Origin: Hydrogenoanaerobacterium saccharovorans
GTDB taxonomy: Bacteria > Bacillota > Clostridia > Oscillospirales > Ruminococcaceae
Direction of reading: 5' to 3'
Assembly: GCF_016901815.1 (NCBI RefSeq)
Contig: NZ_JACSNR010000003.1
Location: 62,001-126,000, forward strand
DNA length: 64,000 bases
Below the pieces are notes generated by a model. That model saw only the letters and a program-made list of their open reading frames with translations. It was not told the origin of the DNA and did not search any database. Made by a program: the position numbers and the translations under genes. Of this stretch, positions 39,592 to 48,620 are shown in pieces (the first letter of the stretch is position 1; each line of letters starts with the position of its first letter).

Positions 39592-40362
39592 TCAGCCCTT
39601 TCTGTTCTTATCCAGGATCTCCGCTGTCAAGGCTTCATATGCCTGCGATCCCCTGGAACTGCGGTCAAAATACAGCACCGGCTGTCCGAAACTCGGCGCC
39701 TCCGAAAGCCGTACATTCCGGGGTATTACATTCTTGAATACCTTTTCCGGGAAATATTTCTTTACTTCGTCCACAACCTGCAGCGTGAGATTGAGCCGTC
39801 CGTCATACATGGTGAGCAGTACGCCTTCAATCTCGATGCCGGGATTGTAGAGCCGTTTTACCTGCCGGACGGTGGTCACCAGCTGGCTCAGGCCTTCCAA
39901 TGCATAGTATTCACACTGGATCGGGATAATCAGCGAATCACAGGCCGACAGCGCATTGAGGGTCACCATACCCAGCGACGGCGGACAGTCAATGAGTACA
40001 AAGTCATACTCTCCTTTGACCCGTACCAGTTCTTCCTTCAGCCGCATGACCCGATCCCGCATATCTGCCAGTTCCAGTTCCGCTGCTGCCAGTGCCATAC
40101 TCGACGGAATCACTTCCACTCCCTTGAACGGAGTGGTGAGAATGGCGTCCCGGGCACTGCACTGACCCAGCAAAACCTCGTATGTACTGCGGTCAACGGT
40201 GCGTTTCTGTATGCCGAAACCACTGGTGGCATTCCCCTGCGGGTCTGCGTCCACCAGAAGCACCCGGTATCCATAATACCCGATGGAAGCCGCGATATTC
40301 ACCGCCGTGGTAGTTTTACCCACGCCGCCTTTCTGATTGGCTATGGCTATGATTTTCCCCAT
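39592..40362 (-). CDS. parA: Chromosome partitioning ATPase ParA (Soj)
   Basis: A 256-residue ATPase: [27 protein letters not shown] (deviant Walker A), [35 protein letters not shown] (Walker B) and [16 protein letters not shown]. Dynamic ATP-dependent DNA binding drives ParB-parS segregation and, in Bacillus, controls DnaA. Promoter upstream; parB follows 8 bases later in the same transcript. Confidence 0.97.
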   Translation of the reverse strand: MGKIIAIANQKGGVGKTTTAVNIAASIGYYGYRVLLVDADPQGNATSGFGIQKRTVDRSTYEVLLGQCSARDAILTTPFKGVEVIPSSMALAAAELELADMRDRVMRLKEELVRVKGEYDFVLIDCPPSLGMVTLNALSACDSLIIPIQCEYYALEGLSQLVTTVRQVKRLYNPGIEIEGVLLTMYDGRLNLTLQVVDEVKKYFPEKVFKNVIPRNVRLSEAPSFGQPVLYFDRSSRGSQAYEALTAEILDKNRKG

Positions 40363-40439
40363 CGTTTGCTTCTACTCCCAATCTATATCCAAAGTATTCG
40401 TCCGTACCTTGCCGTTTCGAAAACGGTCGATATAGATTT

Positions 40440-40468
40440 ATTGTACCATAAGAAGCCAGGGTTTTCAA
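40440..40468 (-). promoter_or_regulatory. Promoter of parA-parB
   Basis: TTGAAA (40463-40468), 17-bp spacer, TACAAT (40440-40445). Confidence 0.7.
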
Positions 40469-40555
40469 CGCCTGTCCCCGGTCAATTCCCTGGCTTTGGG
40501 GGAAAATTCACCCCTTTATGACGATTTTCCGGCTGCTGAACCGGGGTGTGTGTGA

Positions 40556-40571
40556 TGTTTCATGTGAAACA
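40556..40571. promoter_or_regulatory. parS-like site 2 (one mismatch)
   Basis: TGTTTCATGTGAAACA, between noc and parA, within 16 bases of the noc terminator. Confidence 0.75.
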
Positions 40572-40586
40572 ATCGGGGAAACGCCC

Positions 40587-40620
40587 ATAAAAATGCCCCT
40601 GACACTGCTGCCAGGGGACA
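40587..40620 (-). terminator. Terminator of the mnmG-rsmG-noc unit
   Basis: TCCCCTG / CAGGGGC hairpin followed by ATTTTTA on the minus strand. Confidence 0.75.
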
Positions 40621-40626
40621 ATAAGA

Positions 40627-41523
40627 TCAGCGTTTTGCCGCCAGGGGATCGCCTGCATGACGGGCCGGGACCGGCTGACGATAGGCCTGGACTTTGGGCA
40701 CCCGGATGCGGTACTCCACATATTCGCCCTCTTCCCGGCTCTCCTGTTCCACCCGGATACCGGCCTGCGCCATGGTCTGGACAGCCCGGTTGAGGGTATT
40801 GACAAACAGCCGGTAATCCCGGAGCAGGACAATGCGGGTGGCAGGCTCCTTGGGGGCGGACAGACAGTCGTTCACCAGGGCTTCGGTCTGTTCCACCGTG
40901 AGGTTCCGGCGGCGCACCTGATCCAGTACCCGGCGGAGGTCCTCTTCCCGTTCCAGCCGGAGCAGAGCCCGGGCATGGCGCTCCGAAAGCTGACCCTCCT
41001 CCACAATTTCCTGTACCCAGCCGGGCAGGCGGAGCAGCCGCAGCTTATTTGCCACCGCAGGCTGGCTTTTGCCCAGACGCCGGGCAGCTTCCTGCTGGGT
41101 CATGCCGGTGGACTCGATGAGACCGGCGATGGCCCGTGCCTCCTCCATGCAGTCCAGATCCCGCCGCTGGATATTCTCCACCAGGGCCAGCACTGCCGAT
41201 TCGGTGTCGGTACGGTTCTCCACAATGGCCCGGATGGTGGGCTGCCCCAGCTTCCGGACTGCCATCCACCGGCGGTGCCCGGCGATGAGCTCATAGTCGC
41301 CATCCAGCAGCTGGCGCACCAAGACGGGCTGGATCAGGCCGTTTTCCCGGATGCTCTCCGCCAGTTCCTCTAAGGCGCCCGATTCATAGCTCAGCCGGGG
41401 CTGGGCGGGATTGGGCCGGATGCTCTCCACCGGAATCTCCCGGATCACCGGAAGTTCCGGCTTTTCCGCCTGTTTTTTGCCTTTGTCCCAGAATCCGCCC
41501 CGTTCCAGCCAGCTTGTCTTCAT
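40627..41523 (-). CDS. noc: Nucleoid occlusion / second ParB-like protein Noc
   Basis: A 298-residue ParB paralogue: IPVESIRPNPAQPRLSY, CTP motif IAGHRRWMA, LVENIQRRDLDCMEEARAI, helix-turn-helix MTQQEAARRLGKSQPAVANKLRLLRLP. It lacks the parB N-terminal ParA-activating lysines and instead has a short basic amphipathic start (MKTSWLERGGFWDKGKKQ), fitting membrane-associating Noc. Position beside rsmG and ahead of parA is the Firmicute noc position. It blocks division over the nucleoid in Bacillus. Confidence 0.88.
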   Translation of the reverse strand: MKTSWLERGGFWDKGKKQAEKPELPVIREIPVESIRPNPAQPRLSYESGALEELAESIRENGLIQPVLVRQLLDGDYELIAGHRRWMAVRKLGQPTIRAIVENRTDTESAVLALVENIQRRDLDCMEEARAIAGLIESTGMTQQEAARRLGKSQPAVANKLRLLRLPGWVQEIVEEGQLSERHARALLRLEREEDLRRVLDQVRRRNLTVEQTEALVNDCLSAPKEPATRIVLLRDYRLFVNTLNRAVQTMAQAGIRVEQESREEGEYVEYRIRVPKVQAYRQPVPARHAGDPLAAKR

Positions 41524-41609
41524 GTCCGCTTTCCCCTTTCCTGCCGGTTTTTGTTTCCTTTTCCAGCATACCACCCCTTTTGCGAGAAATTTGCCTCTTT
41601 TTAGCCCCT

Positions 41610-41815
41610 GGCCCCCCTGCGGGGGAAGCAGTTCTCTGGCGACCCCCGAGGGTGGGGCAGGTATGCAAAGCCTTTTTGCCCTCTCACAATATCAACCCTA
41701 TGGAGGCTCACTCCCGCAATACGCAAAAAAGCGACGGCATAGCCGTCGCTTTCAATCCGTGCCGCAAAGCGGCACACCAAAACTATTCTCTATTCTCTCT
41801 TCCCTATTCACTGCG
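41610..41815. repeat. Repeats B (plus) and A (minus) between noc and rsmG
   Basis: B core CCCCCTGCGGGGGAAGCAGT at 41620, CTGGCGACCCCCGAGGG, GGTATGCAAAGCCTTTTT; then hairpin AAAAAAGCGACGGC/GCCGTCGCTTT, CCGTGCCGCAAAGCGGCACA and a CTATTCTC tract ending 12 bases before the rsmG stop. It separates noc from rsmG by about 300 bases without a gene. Confidence 0.72.
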
Positions 41816-41827
41816 CAAAGCAGCCCC

Positions 41828-42535
41828 TTACAGCGGCTGCTTTGATATTTTCCCCCCATGCCGGGGATACTTCGCCGGGGTGGGTTGTACCTTGCGGATC
41901 ACCGCCACAGTCCGGGCCTGCTGTCCGGGCAGTGTGAAGGACTTCACTGCCTCCACCTTTCCCCCGAGCAGACTGATGGCCTTCTTTGCGGCTTCCACTT
42001 CCGCCGGGCCGTCCGGTCCCTTCAGAGCGGCAAACACCCCGCCCACCTTCACAAAAGGCAGGCAGTATTCCGCCAGCACCCGGAGATCCGCCACAGCCCG
42101 GGCAGTTGCCAGGTCAAACTGTTCCCGGAGCTCCCCCCGGGCTGCTTCCTCTGCCCGGGCATGGAGAGCGGTGTTCTCCTGTCCCAGACGGCGGCTCAGT
42201 TCGCCCAGAAAGACAATCCGCTTGTTAAGCCCATCCAGCAGAGTGAGCCGCAGATCGTCCCGGACAATCTTAGCCGGCACCGATGGGAATCCCGCTCCGG
42301 TCCCCACATCGATCACCGAAGCCCCCTCGGGCAGCGCCACTGCCTTGAGCAGCATCAGGCTGTCCAGGAAGTGCTTCACTTCAATGCCTTCCGGGTCGGT
42401 AATGGCAGTGAGGTTCACTTTTTCATTGTATTCCACCAGAAACTGTGCATACTGGTCGAACTGTTCCAGCTGCCGGGCTGTGAGTTCAAAACCCTCCGCT
42501 GCCGCTGCTGCACTGAAACGCGCGGTATCGATCAT
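41828..42535 (-). CDS. rsmG: 16S rRNA (guanine-527-N7)-methyltransferase RsmG
   Basis: A 235-residue SAM methyltransferase: VEYNEKVNLTAITDPEGIEVKHFLDSL, SAM-binding VIDVGTGAGFPSVPAKIV, LTLLDGLNKRIVFLGEL, DLATARAVADLRVLAEYCLPFVKVGG. Start overlaps the mnmG stop by 4 bases (ATGA), so translation is coupled. Confidence 0.96.
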   Translation of the reverse strand: MIDTARFSAAAAAEGFELTARQLEQFDQYAQFLVEYNEKVNLTAITDPEGIEVKHFLDSLMLLKAVALPEGASVIDVGTGAGFPSVPAKIVRDDLRLTLLDGLNKRIVFLGELSRRLGQENTALHARAEEAARGELREQFDLATARAVADLRVLAEYCLPFVKVGGVFAALKGPDGPAEVEAAKKAISLLGGKVEAVKSFTLPGQQARTVAVIRKVQPTPAKYPRHGGKISKQPL

Positions 42536-44415
42536 GCCTGCTGCCTCCCCTGCTGTTCCAGATAGATGATGAGCACCGAAATATCCGCCGGACTGACACC
42601 CGAGATCCGGGACGCCTGTCCCAGACTGTGAGGACGCACCCGGCTGAGCTTCTCTCTCGCCTCCAGACGCAGTCCCTGAATGGCACTGTAATCCAGATCC
42701 TCTTCCAGGCGGGTCTGTTCCAGCTTCTGCATCCGCTCTACCTGATCCAGCTGCTTTTTGATATAGCCTTCATATTTGATTTCCGTTTCCACCTGCTCGG
42801 CAATGCGGTCAGGCAGATCGGGACGCTCCGGGTCAAAAGCTGCCAGTTCCCGGTATCCCAGCTGGGGACGCCGGATCAGGTCAGCCAGTTTGGCTCCTGT
42901 GGAGAGCGGTGCCGTTTCACGTGAAACAAGCCAGGTATTGAGCGCCTCAGACGGAGCCAGGGTCAGAGCCTTTACCCGGGCAATTTCCTTGTCCCGGAGG
43001 GCACAATCTTCCAGGAATTTCCTGTACCGTTCCTCACTGATAAGCCCGATCTCATGTCCCAGCGGGGTCAGACGGGTATCGGCATTGTCCTGCCGGAGCA
43101 GCAGACGGTATTCGGAACGGCTGGTCATCATACGGTAGGGATCGCTGCACCCCTTGGTGACCAGGTCATCGATGAGGGTGCCGATATAGGACTGGGACCG
43201 TGCCAGGACGATGCCCTCCTTCCCCTGGACTGCCCGGGCGGCATTGATGCCCGCGATCAGTCCCTGGGCGGCGGCCTCCTCATAGCCGGAGGTGCCGTTG
43301 AACTGTCCGGCGCCATAGAGCCCTTTCACCGACATGAATTCCAGCGTGGGCCGAAGATCCAGCGGGTCGATGCAGTCATATTCGATGGCATAGGCATTGC
43401 GCATGAATTCGGCGTGTTCCAGGCCCTCCACCGTGTGGTAGAGAGCGATCTGCACCTGTTCGGGCAGCGATGAGGACATACCCTGGATATACATCTCCTC
43501 GGTATTTTCGCCCATGGGTTCGATGAAGATCTGATGCCGGGATTTATCGGCGAACTTCACCACCTTATCCTCGATGCTCGGACAGTACCGGGGGCCGACA
43601 CCCTCGATCTTGCCGCTGTACAGGGGCGAATACTGCAGGTTTTCCCGGATCACCTGATGGGTGCGCTCATTGGTGTAGGTCACATGGCACACCTGACGGT
43701 TCACAAGCCCGCTGGGATCGGTTTCAAAGGAGAAGGGCACAATGGGTTCGTCCCCCTCCTGGACTTCCAGGTTGGTAAAGTCAATGGAACTCTTCTTGAT
43801 CCGGGCCGGGGTACCGGTCTTGAAACGCCGCAGCTTGATGCCCGCGGCCCGCAGGCTTTCGGAGAGCTGTGCCGCAGGACGCTGGTTGTCCGGGCCGGCT
43901 TCATAGGTCACATCGCCCACATAGATCCGTCCCTTGAGGTAGGTACCGGTGGCCAGGATCACCTTCTTTGCACGGAATACCGCACCCAGGGCAGTGACAA
44001 CCCCGGTCACTTCCCCATTTTCGGTGAGCAGTTCCACAATTTCCGCCTGTTTGAGGGTCAGGTTCTCCTGAAGCTCCACCTTGTGCTTCATATACTGGGT
44101 GTAGGCCGGACGGTCGATCTGAGCCCGGAGGGAATGCACCGCCGGTCCCTTGCCCCGGTTGAGCATCCGGCTCTGGAGGAAGGTCGCATCGGCAGCCTTG
44201 CCCATTTCGCCGCCCAGGGCATCGATTTCCCGCACCAGATGTCCCTTGGCAGTACCGCCGATGGAGGGATTGCAGGGCATATTGGCCACAGCGTCCAGTG
44301 AGAGGGTAAACAGCATGGTACTGCACCCCAGACGGGCAGCGGCAAGGGCAGCTTCCACACCGGCATGACCGGCGCCGATTACCGCCACATCAATGGTTCC
44401 GGCTTCGTAACGCAA
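42532..44415 (-). CDS. mnmG: tRNA uridine-34 5-carboxymethylaminomethyl modification enzyme MnmG
   Basis: A 627-residue FAD enzyme: FAD motif VIGAGHAGVEAALAAARLG, CNPSIGGTAKGHLVREIDALGG, LATGTYLKGRIYVGD, RLSTRPEYR-equivalent TSRSEYRLLLRQDNADTRLTPLG, and the C-terminal helical MnmE/tRNA-binding domain. It works with MnmE. I prefer a TTG start at 44415 (GGGAG about 10 bases upstream gives RYEAGTIDVAVIGAGHAG); a start at 44451 would add 12 residues. No mnmE gene is present in the window, although it usually lies directly upstream. Confidence 0.95.
   Translation of the reverse strand: MRYEAGTIDVAVIGAGHAGVEAALAAARLGCSTMLFTLSLDAVANMPCNPSIGGTAKGHLVREIDALGGEMGKAADATFLQSRMLNRGKGPAVHSLRAQIDRPAYTQYMKHKVELQENLTLKQAEIVELLTENGEVTGVVTALGAVFRAKKVILATGTYLKGRIYVGDVTYEAGPDNQRPAAQLSESLRAAGIKLRRFKTGTPARIKKSSIDFTNLEVQEGDEPIVPFSFETDPSGLVNRQVCHVTYTNERTHQVIRENLQYSPLYSGKIEGVGPRYCPSIEDKVVKFADKSRHQIFIEPMGENTEEMYIQGMSSSLPEQVQIALYHTVEGLEHAEFMRNAYAIEYDCIDPLDLRPTLEFMSVKGLYGAGQFNGTSGYEEAAAQGLIAGINAARAVQGKEGIVLARSQSYIGTLIDDLVTKGCSDPYRMMTSRSEYRLLLRQDNADTRLTPLGHEIGLISEERYRKFLEDCALRDKEIARVKALTLAPSEALNTWLVSRETAPLSTGAKLADLIRRPQLGYRELAAFDPERPDLPDRIAEQVETEIKYEGYIKKQLDQVERMQKLEQTRLEEDLDYSAIQGLRLEAREKLSRVRPHSLGQASRISGVSPADISVLIIYLEQQGRQQA
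42913..42928. promoter_or_regulatory. parS-like site 3 (one outer mismatch)
   Basis: CGTTTCACGTGAAACA inside mnmG; the central 14 bp GTTTCACGTGAAAC is perfect. Confidence 0.8.
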
Positions 44416-44506
44416 AATAACATCGCTCCCTTTTTTCCTGACAAAAAACACACAGCTGCCGGCAGAACCAGACCATCAGCAGCCGAAAAAACCTGTATAA
44501 TAGTTC

Positions 44507-44536
44507 ATTGTACCACACGAATCCCTGTCCCTGCAA
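44507..44536 (-). promoter_or_regulatory. Promoter of mnmG
   Basis: TTGCAG (44531-44536), 18-bp spacer, TACAAT (44507-44512). The rest of 44537-44798 shows no gene. Confidence 0.6.
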
Positions 44537-44798
44537 GGCATCGCCGGGGAAAAACAATGCGGCATGGTTCCCCGATCCGGAAAAAAGAATCCCGGAGCGA
44601 CGAACCATGCCGCAGTACAGAAAAAAAGAGAGAGAATTATCCTTCCGCCGGTCAAAAGCCACCGAGCGGAAGCAACAGAAAAAAGAAAGGATTGCAAGAA
44701 TTATAGTACCATACCTTAGGTGAAAAAGCTGTCATATTTCGTATCCGATCTCTGAACATTCTATGACCAAGGCCCCGGAAATCCGGCTTTCCCGGTTC

Positions 44799-44814
44799 TG
44801 TTCCCCGTGAAACA
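44799..44814. promoter_or_regulatory. Degenerate parS-like site 4
   Basis: TGTTCCCCGTGAAACA, one half-site perfect, two mismatches in the other. Confidence 0.4.
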
Positions 44815-44852
44815 AAAAAGTCCGCGCCATGCGGGGGGGTGCATGACGCGGC
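44814..44852 (-). terminator. Terminator of the MATE gene
   Basis: GCCGCGTCATGC / GCATGGCGCGG hairpin then ACTTTTTT on the minus strand. Confidence 0.85.
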
Positions 44853-44879
44853 AAAGGAAAGAAGTATTCAGTTGAAAGT

Positions 44880-46379
44880 TTACATGGTGTGGCGTTTCCA
44901 GGCGCCGGAGTTGTACCGGAGCAGAACCAGCAGCGACCGGAGGATCTGGTCAGTCACCAGCGCATACCAGGCGCCTTCCAGACCCATACCCAGTACATTG
45001 ATGGCGAAGATCGCCAGAGCGGGACGCACCAGGAGTACGGTGATGAAGGTGATGGCAGCAGTGACCTTGGTATCACCAGCACCGCGCAGGGCACCGGCGA
45101 GGATCAGCTGGGAGGACTGGAACGGCTGAACCACGGCGACGAACATCATGATGACAGCGCCCAGTTCCACCAGGGACTGATCACCGCCCGAGTAGAGGGC
45201 AACGATCTGACCGCCGAAGAAGAAGAATACAACGCCCAGGAAGATGGAGACGCACATACCCAGTTTCCGGGTACGGGTGGTATAGGCCTGAGCCATATCA
45301 TGGCGTTTCTTGCCGAGGCTCTGACCGGTAAGGGAGGTAGCCGAAACGGCGAAGGCCTGACCGTTCATGAACGAGAGCGACTGGATATTCAGGCAGACCT
45401 GATGAACGGCATAGGGCAGGGTACCCAGACCGGCAACGGTACGGGTGTAGATGATCAGACCGATCCGCATAACCACCTGTTCCACCATGGCAGGGGCGCC
45501 GATGTCAACGATCTTCTTGATCTCTTCCTTATTGGGCTTGAAGCCGTCACGGAAGCGGAGGATAATATACTGCTGACCGTTCATGACAGCATAGAAGGCC
45601 ATGAACATAGCGCAGTACTGACCGATAATGGTAGCCAGCGACGCACCGGCAACTTCCATTCTGGGAGCGCCGAAGTTGCCGTAGATGAGCATATAGTTGA
45701 AGATGACATTGATGATATTTGCCATAGCGTTATAGATCATCGCAGTCTTGGAGTTGCCGACACCGCGGAGGGTAGCAGTGATGGTAGAAGTCAGAGCCAG
45801 ACCCGGCAGACCGATCATCTGGATGCGCAGATAATCCACACCGCCCCGGAGGACATGATCCTCACTGGCGCCCATGAATTTGATGAGCCAGGGAGCGGCA
45901 ATAAAGCCGATCACCGCAAAGACGCAGCCCAGAACGAAGGTCATCAGCAGAGCCTGCCGGAGGACCTCATCGGCTTTTTTCTGATTGCCGGCGCCCTTGT
46001 ACCGGGCAACCATGGCAGTAGCACCCACATTCATTGCCATGAACATGGTCATGAGCAGGAATTTGGGCTGTGTAGTCAGACCCACGGCAGTCAGGGCCCA
46101 GGGACCCAGCTGACCTACCATCATCAGGTCGACCATGGAAGCGAGCTGTGTGAGGGTCAGCTCTACGAGGGAAGGCCAGGCGATATGGATAATATCGCTG
46201 TACAGCATTTTGGATTCGATCCCTTCCGGGAGTGTCTTGTTGACTTTCAGATCCGCCATGCGATTTTCTTCATCCGAGCCCATCGGCACCAGATCCAGAG
46301 CCAGGGAGCGCATTTTTACCTTGCGTTCACCGGATTCCCCGGTGGCGACGGCACTGTTTTTTGTTTCCAGATCCGCCAT
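44880..46379 (-). CDS. MATE-family multidrug/Na+ antiporter
   Basis: A 499-residue 12-TM transporter: IIHIAWPSLVELTLTQLASMVDLMMVGQLGPWALTAVGLTTQP (TM1-2), MFMAMNVGATAMVARYKGAGNQKKADEVLRQAL, and in the second half VGLGTLPYAVHQ-type segment TVAGLGTLPYAVHQVCLNIQSLSFMNGQAFAVSATSLTGQSLGKKR. A 55-residue charged N-terminal extension precedes TM1 and is longer than usual; an internal Met at residue 41 could be an alternative start but the first has AAAAGGGG. Exports cationic drugs or metabolites. Confidence 0.92.
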   Translation of the reverse strand: MADLETKNSAVATGESGERKVKMRSLALDLVPMGSDEENRMADLKVNKTLPEGIESKMLYSDIIHIAWPSLVELTLTQLASMVDLMMVGQLGPWALTAVGLTTQPKFLLMTMFMAMNVGATAMVARYKGAGNQKKADEVLRQALLMTFVLGCVFAVIGFIAAPWLIKFMGASEDHVLRGGVDYLRIQMIGLPGLALTSTITATLRGVGNSKTAMIYNAMANIINVIFNYMLIYGNFGAPRMEVAGASLATIIGQYCAMFMAFYAVMNGQQYIILRFRDGFKPNKEEIKKIVDIGAPAMVEQVVMRIGLIIYTRTVAGLGTLPYAVHQVCLNIQSLSFMNGQAFAVSATSLTGQSLGKKRHDMAQAYTTRTRKLGMCVSIFLGVVFFFFGGQIVALYSGGDQSLVELGAVIMMFVAVVQPFQSSQLILAGALRGAGDTKVTAAITFITVLLVRPALAIFAINVLGMGLEGAWYALVTDQILRSLLVLLRYNSGAWKRHTM

Positions 46380-46742
46380 CTGTCAAAACCCCTTTTCGTC
46401 AAAAATCAGCGCCGGACCCGACCCAGTAAATCCCCCTTGGCCGACCAGACACGCTGTACCTTCTCAATTCATTGCAGTTGACTTAGCTGTAATAAAATTT
46501 TAACATGGTTTCCAAAAAAATTCAATCATTATCCATCAAAACTGTTTGCTTTTCTAAGGAAATTCATAAAATACCATAGTCTGTTTGTAGGATTTACAAA
46601 TAAATAAAAATAAATTAACTAAATAATCTTATTTTTTTAGTAATAAAGTATCTTTTCTTTTCCTATTTTGTGAATTAGAATAATAACTGGGATCGATCTC
46701 CAAAAATAGGATTTTTTACATTTAAAGGGAAGGTTGAGAATT
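46380..46742. other. AT-rich gene-free stretch before the protease
   Basis: No gene, RNA or repeat of the local families is seen. From 46490 base composition drops sharply (runs such as AAATAAATAAAAATAAATTA), continuous with the protease gene and unlike all other gaps in the window. Confidence 0.6.
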
Positions 46743-47570
46743 ATGAAGAAAAAAATCTTCGCATTGGCACTTACAATGTTGGCAATTTCTGCGTCCGTTT
46801 CTGTTACTTCCTTCGCTAATTCTGTCCCGTATAAAGCACCAGGAGATGCTGAAACTTATGTTATTTTTGGATCTGATAACCGTGTAAAAGTCAGCGACAC
46901 TTCTGCAAAAGGCTCAAACGCAATTTGCAACCTCACATTGACATTTGTACATCCCAAAACTGGTGCATCGAAAACAGTGTATGGAACCGGTTTTATGTAT
47001 TCTGATTTGACTATGGGGACTGCAGGTCACTGTATCTACGATCTTACTTATGATACTAAAGCTCAAAGAATTAAAATCGTACCTGGTGATAGCCCCAGCG
47101 GCGGCTTGGATAGTGTGACAATTAGTAATCGGAATAATATGCATGTGCTTCCAGAGTTTGAAACAACTCATGACTGGAAATTGGATTATGGATGTGTCAC
47201 TCTGGATGAGCCGTTTTCATCAGATGTGAAGCCTATGTCCCTGAATCCGGGTTTGAGCAACTCGGAATATAAGAGCGAATACCTCACACTTTCCGGGTAC
47301 GATTGGAAATCTGCTCAGCTCTATAAGCAGAGAAGCAACAAACTGGTCACAGCTGTCACAACTGAGGACTTTAGCTTCAAGTATGATACTCTTTCTGGAA
47401 TGAGTGGTTCCCCTATCTACACTGATGACTATGAGGTTGTTGGCATTTACAACTATGGTCCGAATGGTGTTACTGGAGATTATGTCGATGATGACTACTC
47501 AGATGGATACAATTCGGCCCAGAGAATGAATAGTGACTGCTATGACTATTTGATGAGCTTTGTCGAATAA
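46743..47570 (+). CDS. Secreted V8-like (S1B) serine protease
   Basis: A 275-residue protein with a signal peptide (KKKIFALALTMLAISASVSVTSFA, cut near 26) and a chymotrypsin-fold catalytic triad H96 (TMGTAGHCIYD), D148 (WKLDYGCVTL) and S221 (SGMSGSPIYTDD). This matches glutamyl endopeptidase/V8-like proteases. There is no long propeptide. The gene is markedly AT-richer than neighbours, with AAA/TTT/ATT codons, so recent transfer is likely. The lipoprotein 90 bases downstream has normal composition, so the import ends near 47580. Confidence 0.88.
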   Translation: MKKKIFALALTMLAISASVSVTSFANSVPYKAPGDAETYVIFGSDNRVKVSDTSAKGSNAICNLTLTFVHPKTGASKTVYGTGFMYSDLTMGTAGHCIYDLTYDTKAQRIKIVPGDSPSGGLDSVTISNRNNMHVLPEFETTHDWKLDYGCVTLDEPFSSDVKPMSLNPGLSNSEYKSEYLTLSGYDWKSAQLYKQRSNKLVTAVTTEDFSFKYDTLSGMSGSPIYTDDYEVVGIYNYGPNGVTGDYVDDDYSDGYNSAQRMNSDCYDYLMSFVE

Positions 47571-47659
47571 CTATAATTTCTCATGCAAAAGGGAGGTTTT
47601 CTCCCTTTTTGCATTTATACAGCATAAACCTTATAAAATACGAAAGGAAGTACCCTGCA

Positions 47660-48538
47660 ATGAACAAGATATGCCGTTTTCTGGCGGCTGGAATTCTTCT
47701 CCTGCTGCTCCTTTCCGGCTGTGCTGGCCCCAATTCGCCCTCTGCTCTGGAATCCTCCTCTTCCGGCAGCTCCTCTTCTGAGCCTGGCTCCTCCATCGAA
47801 TCCAGTTCCGAGCCGGAACCCTCCTCTCAGGAGGAATCCTCTTCCCAGACAGCTTCTTCGACGCCCGAGGCGGCCCTCCCCCAGACCTTCACCGTCCAGG
47901 TGGTCAATGAGGAGGGCGAACCTGAGCCGAATCTGGATGTATATATATGGTATTCCGCTCCCACTCCCAAGCAGCCTGACCTCTATGATCTATTTACTGC
48001 CGGCTTAACCGATCAGCAGGGGCTCACACGCCAGTTCAGCGATGTCCCTGCCACCAACCTGATTCTGGAGGTCTACAACCACTCCATCAATTCCGGAAAC
48101 GATGAAGAGAGCGCCGAGGAGTACCCGTTTACACCGGAAGAAATACAGGCCCAGAACGGCAAGGTCACGCTGGTCTGGCACAAGCAGAGCTACCGGGAGG
48201 CCTCGGAGGCAAACGCGATCAAGATTGCCTTCCGCGTGGTGGATCAGGATGGCAATCCGGTTCAGAATGCCAGCGTTGATTTTATCTGCACCAAAAATCC
48301 CAGCCTGGACAACACCGGCAAACAGATCGAAAAACCGGAAAATGACGAGCCTCTCCCGATGGGTGGCTACACTGACGCAGATGGGTACTACTTCTACTCC
48401 TTCCCCTCCAATACCGAGGAGCACCAGCGGGACGGCTTCCAATACCGCGGCACCGCAACAGCCCCGGACGGTCGGACTGCCGAAGGGGAGCTGACGATTG
48501 ATGGTGGCTACACCGAAATCACCCTGACACTGGAATAA
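47660..48538 (+). CDS. Lipoprotein with Ser-rich linker and two Ig-like (CNA-B/CarboxypepD_reg-type) domains
   Basis: A 292-residue protein: lipobox LLLLSGC with C21, a Ser/Glu/Pro linker at 25-75 (SSSSGSSSSEPGSS…), then two beta-sandwich-like repeats, TVQVVNEEGEPEPNLDVYIWY…LTDQQGLTRQFSDVPA and IAFRVVDQDGNPVQNASVDFIC…YTDADGYYFYSFPSNTE…YTEITLTLE. Such domains are surface stalks; function unknown. ATG at 47660 follows GAAAGGAAG. Convergent with gyrA through a shared terminator. Confidence 0.78.
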   Translation: MNKICRFLAAGILLLLLLSGCAGPNSPSALESSSSGSSSSEPGSSIESSSEPEPSSQEESSSQTASSTPEAALPQTFTVQVVNEEGEPEPNLDVYIWYSAPTPKQPDLYDLFTAGLTDQQGLTRQFSDVPATNLILEVYNHSINSGNDEESAEEYPFTPEEIQAQNGKVTLVWHKQSYREASEANAIKIAFRVVDQDGNPVQNASVDFICTKNPSLDNTGKQIEKPENDEPLPMGGYTDADGYYFYSFPSNTEEHQRDGFQYRGTATAPDGRTAEGELTIDGGYTEITLTLE

Positions 48539-48555
48539 CTGGTATACGCCTAAGC

Positions 48556-48591
48556 AAAAAAGGACTGCCCCGCACAGGAGCAGTCCTTTTT
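48556..48591. terminator. Bidirectional terminator, lipoprotein / gyrA
   Basis: AAAAAGGACTGC / GCAGTCCTTTTT perfect stem with runs on both sides. Confidence 0.9.
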
Positions 48592-48620
48592 GTAGTATTC
48601 TGTCAGATTATAGCAGAGTG

